Shown here: piece after piece, positions 20,536 to 31,469 of the stretch
Position numbering within the stretch: position 1 is the stretch's first letter
Layout of the letters: every line of letters begins with the position of its first letter
NCBI GenBank assembly: GCA_021234155.1
Contig: JAJEKV010000046.1
Coordinates: forward strand, 10,618,818 to 10,682,817
Reading direction: 5' to 3'
DNA: 64,000 nt
From: Isoetes taiwanensis
Lineage: Eukaryota; Streptophyta; Lycopodiopsida; Isoetales; Isoetaceae
Translations under genes and position numbers: made by a program
Notes under the pieces: model-generated
Told to the model about the DNA's origin: nothing
Databases searched by the model: none
Seen by the model: only the letters and a program-made list of their open reading frames with translations

Positions 20536-23352
20536 TGCTGCCATGCCATGGCAGCATGGAAGAGCCAAGCACATGTTTGCACTAATCCTCTCAGCTTGAT
20601 TTGGTTCACTAGCATACATCAAAGCTTGAAGAGCAAAGGAAGGACAATTGACTCAAGTCACTCAAGAGATACAAAAGGTCAAACAAGCAAAGGAAGTGAA
20701 GAGAAGAGGAGAAAGAAGACCCCTTGAAGAATATTCCATGGTATGTAGCTCTTTGTGATCTTGGCATCTTTGGCATTTTGATCCCCTTCCCCATTTGCTC
20801 CACCATCCTAAGATACCCTTGTACTTTGACTCCTTGCTCATATGCCTCCCAAAAGTCAACCTTGACCTTGAAAGTTCTTTCTAGTCAAAATACACCTTCA
20901 TGAAACACCACTTGCTTCATCATCCACTAGTTCAAAAGTGACTTGACTTGGTCATAATCTTGCTCACAAAGTCAACATCCCATGCAACTTGAGCAAAGTT
21001 AAAAGAAGATTGCAAAAATTGCTAAGGGAAGTGCTCAAATTTCAAATGTGCCCTAAGAGGCACCTTAAAGTTGCTCCATAAATTTTTTTGGCTCCTAAAT
21101 GAGCACTTGATGTGCCAAGTCACTTCACACCTCACATCACACCTCACTTCACATGCCAAGTCATCATACCCATCATCATTCTAGCCATTTCATGTCAAAC
21201 TCTCACATTCAAATCAAAATTCATATCAAAGTATTAAACTAGCTTCATTGTTGCCACATCACACTCCATTCACACCATATTACCACCATATTCACACTCA
21301 TCACACTCATTTCACCTCACTATCATCACAATATCACCACACTCACACTCATCTTTCCATTATTTGCACCCTACATTCTATTCCATCTTGTTCTCATTTT
21401 GCACACTTTGACAAAGTTTGAAGACCCCTCTATAGATTCCTTTTGGCATAATATGGCTGAGGGGACCAGCCATTTCCTTGTTTTGGCGAGATGTTGCCCC
21501 CAAAGGGCAACATACTAATTGTTGGTTCATATGTTAAAGTTAGGAAGGCTAAGTCAAAGGAGAGCTTGGTAGTCAACATTGGTGTGAAGGTCAAAGGATA
21601 TTTATCTTCAAGGTCAACTCCCATAAGGAATACTTCATTTAAGGTCAAAGCTAGTCAAAGAGATGCTGGGTTAAAGAAGATTGGAAGATACTTTTTGAAG
21701 ATTGGAAGCTAGAGTTTGGAAGATCCCATGGTACTTGGTTCCATCCCTTAGCCATTTTTTATCCACTCCCATACCATATTCTCACCTCCTTTTTTAATTT
21801 TCCCTAGTCATTTTTCCTTATACTCATATTCATATTTTGCTTTGCCTAAGTCCTTTTTTTAATGCATTTTATTTCCCCCATGGGATGTCCTACCTATTTC
21901 ATATCTTTTTGCTTTATTTTCATTCCCCATATCACACCCTTGCAAATGCCCCTAGCCTAACCCTTATTTGCAATCTCCTATACCCCCTTGCTTCATTTAC
22001 CATTGTGCCCTAAGTACCCATGCCACCCAAATATCCCCATGGAATATTCCATTTATGGTATCTACCTAGAATATTCCCCAAAAAATTAGGATTACCATAG
22101 ACCCAAATGATCAAGAGCTTCATAATTATTTTGGGTACCTTCCGAACCATAGCCTAGCTTCTCAAAATTGCTAAATACAGCATATTCTCAGTTTATACCC
22201 CAAAAAATACGGCCACCGTATCGCGAAATTTCTGGAAAAATACTATCGAAGAACCCTAAGTTTGGAAACCTGCTCGAATCACGCCGGAATGGAATCATTA
22301 GGCTCTGAAAACTATCTATTTCTGCATTCCCGCCCTTAAGCATCCTATCAAGCCTAAACTTAAGCTCTAAGATGCCGGAACCGTTAAACCTAAACATATA
22401 TACTGGGAAAACAATGACAGAAGATTTTTGAAGGCCCAGACGCATCAAACCTCAACATTGATACATGCTGAGCATGATCTGAAGACGTTCATGAAGTATC
22501 TGAGTGTTCCACAGTTCGATTTGAGAAAATTGGTTCATGTTATGATATTATTTTATGACCCCCTGAGATATTTTGATGATTGATTTATGATCCTGAGACC
22601 TTTAATCATCTTGTATTACCTTCATATCAATGAAAATTGCCTGCCAAGTATTTAAAAAGTTGACTGTCATGATCCTTTAGTATTTTTGCCTCACAAACAT
22701 TTTTACAGTAAGATATCCCATCATTTTTTCTTGCAATATGACCACTTGCCCTTCTTTTCCCATCATATTTGCACCTGTGTGCACAAAAAGTTCGAAAAAA
22801 AACCATTCCAAACTCAAGTTATCATTTTTTGCATTCTGTCTGATACAATTTTAGACTGTTATTCACAAAACAGTGCCAAAAAAATAGTTTTAATGATCCA
22901 AAATATGATTTGATTGCATGCCCCTCACCTTTGGGACCTATACTTCACCTCAGTCTTGGAATCTCTTCAAAATTCCCCCTGCAACTCAAGTTACAAAATT
23001 CTGAGATCTGGTATTGACCAAAAATTGACCCAACTTTGAGATCGAATATCTTGCAGATTAGAACTCAGACTTGGTCAAAATCTCCTCCTTTGCTTGCCTA
23101 TAACTTTTCTGTACAAGTCACAATCATTTGACCTTGGAAATCAATCCACCTATGAGAGCTACATCGATTTGAGTGAGGGTTTCATATTCTTGAATTGGGA
23201 AAGGTATGAATACTTGATATTTGAGCTTTTTCTTTGAGAAATTCTTGTGTAGACTGATCACCTTAAGTGATCTGGAGGTTCTAACCCCAACTTGAGCATA
23301 AACTCAAGTTGGCTTCTTGTGTTTGACTCTCTAGCCAGGTTGAGGGTCAACA
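20536..23352 (+). repeat. G1 3' LTR, chimeric LTR1/LTR2 (copy A)
   Basis: The first about 720 bp (20536-21258) are nearly identical to the start of the 5' LTR, apart from a 22-bp difference near 20606. After CATTGTTGCCACATCAC the sequence changes to LTR2, the inverted partner of 7585-9690, and ends GGGTCAACA at 23352 with the same two terminal hairpins as at 7626-7682. A normal element has identical LTRs, so the 3' LTR must have arisen by recombination, gene conversion or replacement. Open frames here are repeat translations only. Confidence 0.72.
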
Positions 23353-25141
23353 CAAATCTTGTCACTCTATTGGGATGGAATGCAATAGACGAATCCTGTC
23401 AATAATTGTTTTTTGAGAGTAGATCAATATACAACACTAAGAATTCAACAACAAGGGTCGGATTTTCAATTGAATCAGGTACACAAAGGCAAGTAACATG
23501 AATCCCAAGCTCTGAGTCTTGGGCACAGGATCAAGTAGGTAAACAATCAATCAACTCAGATAATTTAGTCAATAATCCGAGTTGTAAATCAAGTATGGAG
23601 GTCAGAATTCAGCTTCAATCTAGCAAGTCGGTCCTTCTTTAAAGCAAACAATCGCTTCTTCGCCGTAAAGCCCTCGAATTTTCCTTTTGTTGAAAAGCCC
23701 CTTTTGTAGATCCCCTGTTCTGTTGCATTCTTGATCAATTCCATTCGATTCTCAGTCTTTTTGTTTCCCAGACATGTTCTTGGCATTAAACAAGGCTATT
23801 CGGCAGGTTTGGGGTATGATTGCACAATTGGTTTGGCCGAATCGACCGGATCTTGGCGTTCACAGGTTTGAGGTTCTTGATAATTTTCAACGATATATCC
23901 CACATGCAATTTTAGACTTGGCAGCTCAAGGTATATAAGGAAAAATAAAACCTTAATTTATAATTATTGCGTGCAATATCCACGTGGGATTCGGTACCTC
24001 CACCGCCCCACACGCCCGGATGTTCCGCGCGGCATGGGGAGATTGGCTGTGAAGAAAAATAGGCTTTGGGGGAGGTAGATAGGAAATTTTTTTACCCCAT
24101 GGACTATGACACGTTTCCCAAGAAGGCAAATATAGGGGCCAAGATAAATGAATTTTTCTATTTTCTTTTTTTTCCAATGGGAATCTTTTCTCACGCTCTA
24201 GAAGATTCTGGAATCTTTTTTTGCAATTGGGCATTTTCGATTTTGGCTTAAAAATGGCTCAAAAGGGAGGTGATGTGGCATGTGAAAATGATGACAAGGC
24301 AAAGTAGGGATGACATGGCACATAAGGATGGTGACGTGTCAATCAACTTGGCTTAGAAAATTCTTTCTAGTCAAAACCTCAAGTGATGTGAACATGATGT
24401 GTGTGACATGTGGATGGTGATGTGGAGGTGCTAATGATGATGTGGCAAGGTGATGTGTCAACTTATGGATGTAATTTTAAGGCTTCTAACAAAAATTTGA
24501 AGTGTGATCATGGAGATAAAGGTATGATATGGCATGACAAGAGGGGTGATGTGTCTGATGACTTGGTACTTCCAGTGTACCTTCCATGTGTCAATCTTGG
24601 TAAAAATGCAAATCATTGGCATTTCCTTAGGCAAATTTGCCTTTTGAATGCTTCCCTTAGGGATCTTATGATCTTTCCTTTTCTTTGACTTTGATGGATG
24701 GAATGTTGACCTTTGACCACATGTACGACCAAGTCAAGTGAGGTTTTGGAACTTTGAATGATGTGGAAGTGGTATGATAAGTATGTGGCATGTGAATGGT
24801 TCTTGAAAGTGTGGTTTTGACTAGAAAATCTTCAAAGCCAAATTTGACTTGGAAATGAATTGTAGGCATGGAATTCAAGATCTCATGGGTATTTCAAGAT
24901 GGTAGAAAGCATTGGAAATGTGGAATGGAAATCAAAGTGCACAAAGATGCCAAGAACTCAAATGATCACATACCAAAAGATCTTCTAGGGGTCTTCTTCT
25001 TTTTGCTTGATTCTCCTTTTGCCTCTCTTGTGTGATCTGAGTCAATTGTCCTCACCTTGCTCTTCAAGCTTTGAATGTATGCCAATAAGGCATTCTTCTT
25101 GTGCCTTGAAATTCAGATCAAAGTGTAAGGATTAGTCTTCA
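23353..25141 (-). repeat. Diverged LTR1' in reverse orientation (copy A)
   Basis: Read on the minus strand this follows LTR1 from ACTAATCC (near 25141) through the shared CAAAGCTTGAAGAGCAA, GTCAATTGTCC and GGCATCTTTG motifs and the 5'-UTR-like stretch with GGCACAGGATCAA, and is cut at 23353 by the end of LTR2. It is clearly more diverged from LTR1 than the two G1 LTR starts are from each other, so it comes from a different, older insertion. Confidence 0.65.
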
Positions 25142-25640
25142 AAATGTGGAAATAATTATGTATTTGTTACACAAACTATAGAAGGAATAACGAGAGTTAC
25201 ATTATGATTATAAAAAGGTTATGAATAATAAATGATGAAGAACGTGTGTGTGTGTAATTAATGTCAAATTATATATCTAAAATGGGAGATATAATGCAAT
25301 ATATAAATCAGATTAAAGGATAAGTATAAACTTGATAGGCATGTAAAACACTGAGAATAGCAATATATAAGTTGTTAAAACTGTAACAAAATAAGAAAAC
25401 AAAAATTTTGACACACAATTAAAGTAAGGCTGACTGTATTAAAACGAATTGTAAAGTGAAGGGAGAATATAACAGACATATAAGTTAATATGATTAGAGT
25501 GAGTTTCTACGAAACAGTGCGAGAATTATAACCGTGTATTATATTAAAAGAATGATTTCTAAATTAGGATGCCTTCATCTACGACTATAATGGGGACATT
25601 ACCATTCCTTACACCCTGCACGGATTTGTAAATATTGATG
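25142..25640. other. AT-rich stretch without recognisable gene (copy A)
   Basis: About 500 bp of AT-rich sequence with a short GT run near 25245. I see no coding frame, LTR boundary or RNA gene in it. Confidence 0.4.
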
Positions 25641-26100
25641 TCTTATGATTCTGAAGCATGCCACAAGCGCTTACCTTGGCACCTCCAGCTTCTTCAAAAG
25701 GCCATTATGGGTCCATGTTCTTGTTGTGATATGTATTTTGTAGTTGCCTTGCTAGGCCCTATAGGCCATAGTCTACCGCGGACCAGGGTTCGTTCAATCT
25801 TCCTTTCACTCTCCTTGTACTTAACCATCTCACGCCAGTGTTGAGGAAAGCATAACTCGTTATGTTCCTTTCCACATAACGTTGATCAAACTAATTACCA
25901 TTCAACTCTCGCACGACTATGAATTGCACATTACGCATCATTTCAAACTTGATCATTTTGAACATGGCAACTTTTGTGTGACTTATAATTTCGAGTTACC
26001 TCTTAAAGGTGGGGAGACTTGCCTCCAACATGCTATGTGTTGGTCCAAAGCAACAACATTCTTGATGCTGAGGACAACATCATTTTTAAGGTGGGGAGAA
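25641..26100 (+). pseudogene. 3' end of a third gypsy element with polypurine tract (copy A)
   Basis: The segment ends with AAGGTGGGGAGAA (26088-26100), a polypurine tract of the form usual in plant gypsy elements, right before TGTGACG. A frame entering it reads DAEDNIIFKVGRM then stop, which resembles the tail of a gypsy polyprotein. Upstream pol domains are not recognisable; the remnant is short and broken. Confidence 0.5.
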
Positions 26101-26775
26101 TGTGACGTTCCACGTATTTATACATCTTTTTTAGTATAAATACATGACACGTCACTATGAATAACATTAATTATTCATAAGCTAAGGTTAGCTATGTTAT
26201 CATTAATTATTAAGGTGGAAACCTAACCCTAAACCCTAATTCGAATTTAGGACTTAACCTAACATTAAAAGGGGTTAAAATATTAAATTAGTTAATATTA
26301 ACCAATCTAGAGTTGCCACCTGGCCCAAATCGATTGGGCAAGGGAGAGTTGCTAACTTGGGACACCCAAGTTGGGGTTTTACACCCCCATTTGCCCCCCA
26401 ATTCGAATTGGGGGAGGTTGGTGGAGGAGGAGCGGTTGTTCAATCCTGTTCCAGCCAGAAGGATGGAGAACCAGAGAGATAATGGATCTAGCTATGATCC
26501 CGGTTAGTACATAGATAGCTTGGATTCCTGGATAGTCATAAGACTAGCCCTTGTATGCTCAGAAGGTAGCTAGGATTAACCCTTGTATGAATAGATGTAT
26601 GGTTAATCTCTATTTTATGTTCTATTCGAAGCTATGGATGGATAGATGTATAATGACAGTTCTCTTTCTGTTCCTCCTGTGTTGTATGGATAAAAGGGGG
26701 GTAGAGACCTAAAGGCCATCTAGAAGTAGAGATGTTCCTAGTTAGAACCCTTAAAACCCAGTAATTGCGACCTGT
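26101..26775 (+). repeat. LTR fragment of the third gypsy element (copy A)
   Basis: Starts TGTGACGTTCCACG after the polypurine tract; a TATA box TATAAATA lies at 26135-26142. Three strong inverted repeats follow within 100 bp near 26325-26414, including the perfect 20-bp palindrome CCCCCAATTCGAATTGGGGG (26395-26414). The right end is replaced by the CACTA terminus at 26776, so the LTR is probably truncated or interrupted there. Confidence 0.55.
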
Positions 26776-27400
26776 CACTACAAGAGAAATGGGGTACTAG
26801 CGTCAGCCATAGCATCAGATGAATTTTTTTGGTGTTTTTTGAGGTGAAAAGAGTGTTCTGTAGTTAATAGCAACAATTATTATCAAATAATTCTTTTGTG
26901 CTAATTCTGACGCTCTGTCTGATGCTATGGAAGATGCTATATCATTTTGATCTATACTAACGCTATGACTGATGCTATGGCTGACAAACGCTGATGCACT
27001 ACGAATCAAAGGTATTAGCATCAGATTCGAGCATAGATCCCATCTGACTCTAATTCGGACCCTAATGATGACACTACGTATGACTCTAATATGGGTATTG
27101 AATGTAACGCTGGGCTTGACTCTATGTCTGACTTTAATGTTCACCTCTATTCTGACTCTAAAGTGACTTTATGACTGACACTACCTTTGGTTCTAATTCT
27201 GACTTTACTACCGACTCGATTTTTTATGCTACGATTGACTCTATATCTAACCCTCTGTCTGACACTAGGTTTAGTTCGAATTCTGTCTCTACTAGCGACT
27301 TTACGCTTGATGCTACTATTGACTCTACAACTAACCCTATGTCTGGTGCTACATTGACTCATACAATAGTACGATGAATTCGTGCTAACATGTGATCTCA
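26776..27400. mobile_element. CACTA transposon end with subterminal repeats (copy A)
   Basis: CACTACAAGAGAAA at 26776 is a canonical En/Spm-type terminal inverted repeat. The next 600 bp carry many short degenerate repeats, first around (T/A)GATGCTATG and then around TGACTCTA, spaced roughly every 12-24 bp. Such arrays bind the element's accessory protein (TNPA in En/Spm). The transposase remnant lies further right on the minus strand; the opposite terminus is not in copy A. Confidence 0.8.
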
Positions 27401-27834
27401 CTCTTGTCTGTACACTATATCTAGATTTGATGCTACCATAGATTTTATGTTCAGTTATATATGATTGACCCATGTAGTATACACGACTAGTCAGGTGCTT
27501 TACTATAGGTTTTAAAACTTTTTGAATAATCTCATATGCAAACATACCAAAAAAGAACTCACTTGCCATCTATATAAAGAGACATTTGCCTCTCGACTCT
27601 TAATATAATTATTGCTCCTCTAGATTTTTCACTTTCTCAAAGTCTTCATTTCATATCATCCTATGTGGCTAGGAAGAAATACCACGGCTATGAATATAAC
27701 ATAACTTGTGCATTATCTTATTTATCTCATATGCTTCAAAAGTTCTTCAATACATAATATTAGCAATTGTATGAAGAATATCTCAATACAATATCAAATA
27801 ATGACAATTAAATATACTTCAAAAACTAATTGAA
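27401..27834. other. AT-rich interior of the CACTA element
   Basis: No coding sequence recognised. The region lies between the subterminal repeats and the transposase remnant and is presumably element interior or untranslated sequence. There is no second copy within the window. Confidence 0.35.
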
Positions 27835-28690
27835 TTAGTCTTCAGTAATGTCATATAGCAAATCACGCTCAACCTCTTCTATTTCATCATCATCCAATTG
27901 CAAAAAGAGCCTTGATTCATGTCTCTCTGTCTGATTTTCTCTATCGTCCTCCTCATCAAAGTAATCGTCAAATATCTGATGTTCTGGGCTATGCATTATT
28001 GGAGACCTCAACCGAAGGAGATGGTCCTCTAATTGTGAATCATGCTCGTGATCAATGATTTCTTCCACTGGGTTGATCAACTCCAACTCGTGAGGAAGCG
28101 GGAGTCTATCAGTTGACGATCCTTGTGTGTCACAATTAGTATCATTGAGGACAAAGTGGGACAATTTTGTAATTAATGATAATAATGGGCCAAACATATG
28201 TGAGGATGACATCGTACCAAATGGACAAATACCATCCATCCCAAGTGCAAGGCGTACGTTTCTTGGTTCTTCCTTGAAGATTGGCCATTCGTCTTCAATG
28301 TGCCTCAAGGCTTCACCATCAGCAGGAATTCTCATGATGCCATCTTTGCTCCTATGCGTTGCATGGAAATCCATGAATGCTGCAAGTGATGGTGACCTAA
28401 ACATGTGTTGTAGACGAGGGATGATTGGCATATGCCTCAACACCTTCTTAGCTACTTTTGTTTTCGTATGGTCAACGTATCTTGGTTCTTTGCAATTTGG
28501 ACATTCTAGCATATTCTTGTATTCATTGCGAAATAGGACACAATCGTTTGGACATGCATGTATACAATTATATTCCAATCCCATTTCTCGTAGTAACTCT
28601 CTTGCCTCCCTTCTATTTTTAGGAAGTCAATTGTCACTTGGAAGTATCTCACCAAGCAAACTTGAAAAAGGAGGACAAGCGTCAACTCAA
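27835..28690 (-). pseudogene. CACTA TNP2-type transposase N-terminal remnant
   Basis: Minus strand. The frame from 28584 reads IHACPNDCVLFRNEY, LECPNCKEPRYV, MPIIPRLQHMFRSP, KDGIMRIPADGEA and LALGMDGICPFGTMSS, the ordered motifs of the plant En/Spm TNP2 transposase; the Asp in GMDG is the first catalytic Asp of the DDE core. The same frame continues upstream to about 28690 (LLGEILPSDN, stop, LPKNRREARELL), so one in-frame stop separates the N-terminal part. After LSHFVLND the protein switches to an acidic tail ending at 27835, so the rest of the catalytic core is deleted. The upstream part is cut by the duplication junction at 28838. Confidence 0.85.
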
Positions 28691-28838
28691 AGATAAACGA
28701 AGTGACAAGAAAAATTGTAAAGCAACTCAAAATTAAATATACAGGGAATAACATACCTAAGAAGCTCTGACACGCTGTTATTGCTCCAACCCGATTTATG
28801 TTGCAAGTTGAGGATGAGCAAACATGTCGCTAGACGAG

Positions 28839-30638
28839 ATGTATGCAAACCGTGTTAATGGCACATAGCAGATAGGGGTAGACACAATATTTAAAGCTCC
28901 TTAATAGGTGTTTGTCGTTTGTTATTGCCATCCCTTAATAATAAAAGTAAGCTTGCTCCATCACCTCTTTATAATTGTGTTAATGTCCAAATTGTATTGT
29001 TAAATGAAATGTTAGGTTCAATGGCATTAGAAGCTTGTCTAAGATGCAAAGATTGTGCTACCAGTGCTTTCGAAGCTATTGCAAGTGCATCACTTGCTCT
29101 TTTTTTTTTTCTAGAAACAATGTTTTTAAATAATGCAATTCTCAATGAGATAATCAATACTATATGTGTCAAGGGTGCATCCACATATTCTATCCGAAGC
29201 CTCACCTGTTCTATACGTGCAATACAATTTGCTTATACCCTTTTTGTGTATTGAGGCCGAACTATATAAGGCAAGGGAGATGTGCTTGTGTTATGCGTAT
29301 AAATCATCTGAATGTATGCTAAGGGGTTTTGTATTGCCTATTTTGTACTTATAATAAGGGGTATCCTACCTCACTTATCTAGTTGTATTTTAAGGAGTAT
29401 AAGCATCTATAGCAAGGCATTTTTAATGCGTGCGATCATATAGAAAATACATAGAGGTGGATTCCCTGTGGATGTAAGGGTGCTTAATCTAATAATTCTT
29501 TCATTCTGATTAATTCAAAAGTTGTTGTTGTTATGTGTATTAAGCGTTCATTCTTGCCTAATACATAAGTGATTTTATTACCTTTAGGTAAACATCTCTC
29601 ATATTGATCCCAGTTTCCCGCCTCAACAAGTCCTTTTTAGTGTGGAGTGGAAATTTGAAACCCAATCAGTAAGCTTTGATAAACACCATGTGAACATAAT
29701 CCTCTATAACATTGTTGGCAAGGATAGCATATTGGCTGTCGGCAGTGGCTATGGACAAACAATACTCTATGCTTTCGTAGATGAGGTTCAACTTATGTGG
29801 AACATGAGCAGTACAGCTCATTTGGTGTTTGAACATTTATATTATCAATGGAAATGCTTGTGGAAGTAAAAATGGAAGAGGATCCGTTTCTTCAGATGGA
29901 AAGCAATGCTAGAGAATGTACTGATGATAAGGCAAAAATACTTTGGACTGACAAGTCACCTCCTTTGCTTCAGCTTGCAATTGTAGGCATTGCTTTGCAT
30001 GAAAGAGTGTTAGAAGCTGGTGTTGTTTGTTTGCAGGTCCTTTTTCGTAAATTGATTTCTTTGCTATCATGCGATGAGGCGCGGACGCGATGTTGCTTAG
30101 ATGGTTGCCGATCTCTAACCAAGGCGTAAGCAAATTATATCCACCACCTGTGTGTATCCTATGTTAGATACACGTCAGCCTAATGATGCTCTTATGTTGC
30201 AGCCTTTGTTTGGTGCAACTTCAATGTTGGACAACTTTTGAAAGGCGTAGCTAATAGCTACCACAAAAGTTGATTGTAAAGCTAAGTAGTTGATAGACAA
30301 CATTGTTATTAGCAAAGGATATAGAAGCTAAGGATGTAATGAAAAGACCTCAAGTAGGTGGTGTATTGAACTATCACATGAACCATATTTGTGTCCATCG
30401 CAGGCATTTTGAAGTTTATAAGTTGCAAAGTCTGCTTTATCTGCTAGCTTGACTGTGGACACGTTAGAAGGGCGTGCCCTTTCGCATGCTCAAAATGAGT
30501 TGTTTCAGGACAAGTACATAGAATATGCACAGTGAGACACATATCCTTTTATGTTTTACTGTTGTGTACATGTGTATATTGAGCTGAAATTATATAAAAG
30601 TGCAATTTCATTAAATTGAGAAATTTCGTGATTCCAAC
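28839..30638 (+). pseudogene. Exon-like fragments of the unidentified gene (copy B)
   Basis: Counterpart of 272-2072. Here the second open stretch (29848-30129) is intact for 93 codons, reading KILWTDKSPPLLQ and CDEARTRCCLDG. I do not recognise the family. The segment runs to the copia LTR start at 30639. Confidence 0.35.
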
Positions 30639-31439
30639 TGTTGGAGTTCATGTCATAATTAACAAGAACATGTTCAATCTGGAGATTAAAGTTGGAAGAA
30701 CAGACAAAAATGCTAAAACAAAAAGGTTAAGTTGACAGTTGGAAATTTTGAAACAGTTAAAGGATAATTATCTTGTTAATGCTTGAACAAGGTAATGAAG
30801 CAGAGAAATAGATGACATTGCTATTCCTAAGTTGAAGGTGTAGAGGAAATGATTAGAAGTTCACATGAAAATAGACTATGGACTAGGTCATGTATTTGAT
30901 CTATAAGACTTAGTTTATTGGTGAGATAAACCATTGAAATTATTTGAAGGAATATTTCTTAGACACCAACGATATGCTTGGAGCCAATTCTGGTTCAAAC
31001 ATATCTCGGTCCAATGCAATCGATGCAGAAGGATCGGGCATTTTCGGCAACCTGCAAGCGGTCTGGGATGACTGCCGGACTGCTCAGATAAATCAAAGAG
31101 CAGTATAGGGTTTGCTGTATCGAATGAATACTTGAGTCCTTTTGTGAAGCGAAGGTAAGATTTGGATGATTTGAAGACATTTAGGGTTGATGCTACAGTA
31201 TTTACTTCAATCTCATGTGAACAGTGCTGCATATGATTTCATTCAATGGTCATTATTATTTATTTGACTTAAGCAATGAAGTTAGTATTTTGGTGCTATA
31301 TTGGTTTTGCTTAAATATGATTTGAATATAGATTCTTGACTTGATCTTATTGATCATAGACTTGTTGCATCTAAGCCAAGATTTCAAATATTTATAAAGT
31401 TGAGTTGATTTTATCTAATACTCTGATAATTTTCTAACA
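30639..31439 (+). repeat. Copia 5' LTR (copy B)
   Basis: 801 bp, with intact TGTTGGAG start and TTCTAACA end. It is closer to the 3' LTR than the copy A version around 31040-31090, where copy A has the CAG/CTG-associated differences. Confidence 0.88.
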
Positions 31440-31440
31440 T

Positions 31441-31452
31441 TGGTATCAGAGC
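31441..31452 (+). promoter_or_regulatory. Copia primer-binding site (copy B)
   Basis: TGGTATCAGAGC, initiator tRNA-Met type, identical to copy A. Confidence 0.9.
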
Positions 31453-31469
31453 AGCCAGGTTGAGATAAG

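Larger units (their letters stand above)
272..28838 (+). repeat. Tandem duplication unit, copy A (about 28.6 kb)
   Basis: Sequence from 272 onward recurs from 28839 with a constant offset of 28,567 bp at the start (a motif at 352 recurs at 28919). The order of all internal elements is the same in both copies. Copy A lacks the 8-kb Helitron found in copy B. The last shared base visible is about 27,276 (paired with 64000); 27,277-28,838 would be matched beyond the window if the duplication is complete. The junction falls inside a CACTA transposon. It could be a real tandem duplication or two haplotypes joined by the assembler. Confidence 0.9.

Noticed and set aside
26215-26245. CCCTAAACCCTAA, telomere-like
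   Set aside because: Fewer than three units, inside an LTR; at most a telo-box, not a telomere or interstitial array.
26971-27569. Frames on both strands with repeated residues
   Set aside because: Translations of CACTA subterminal repeats, not genes.
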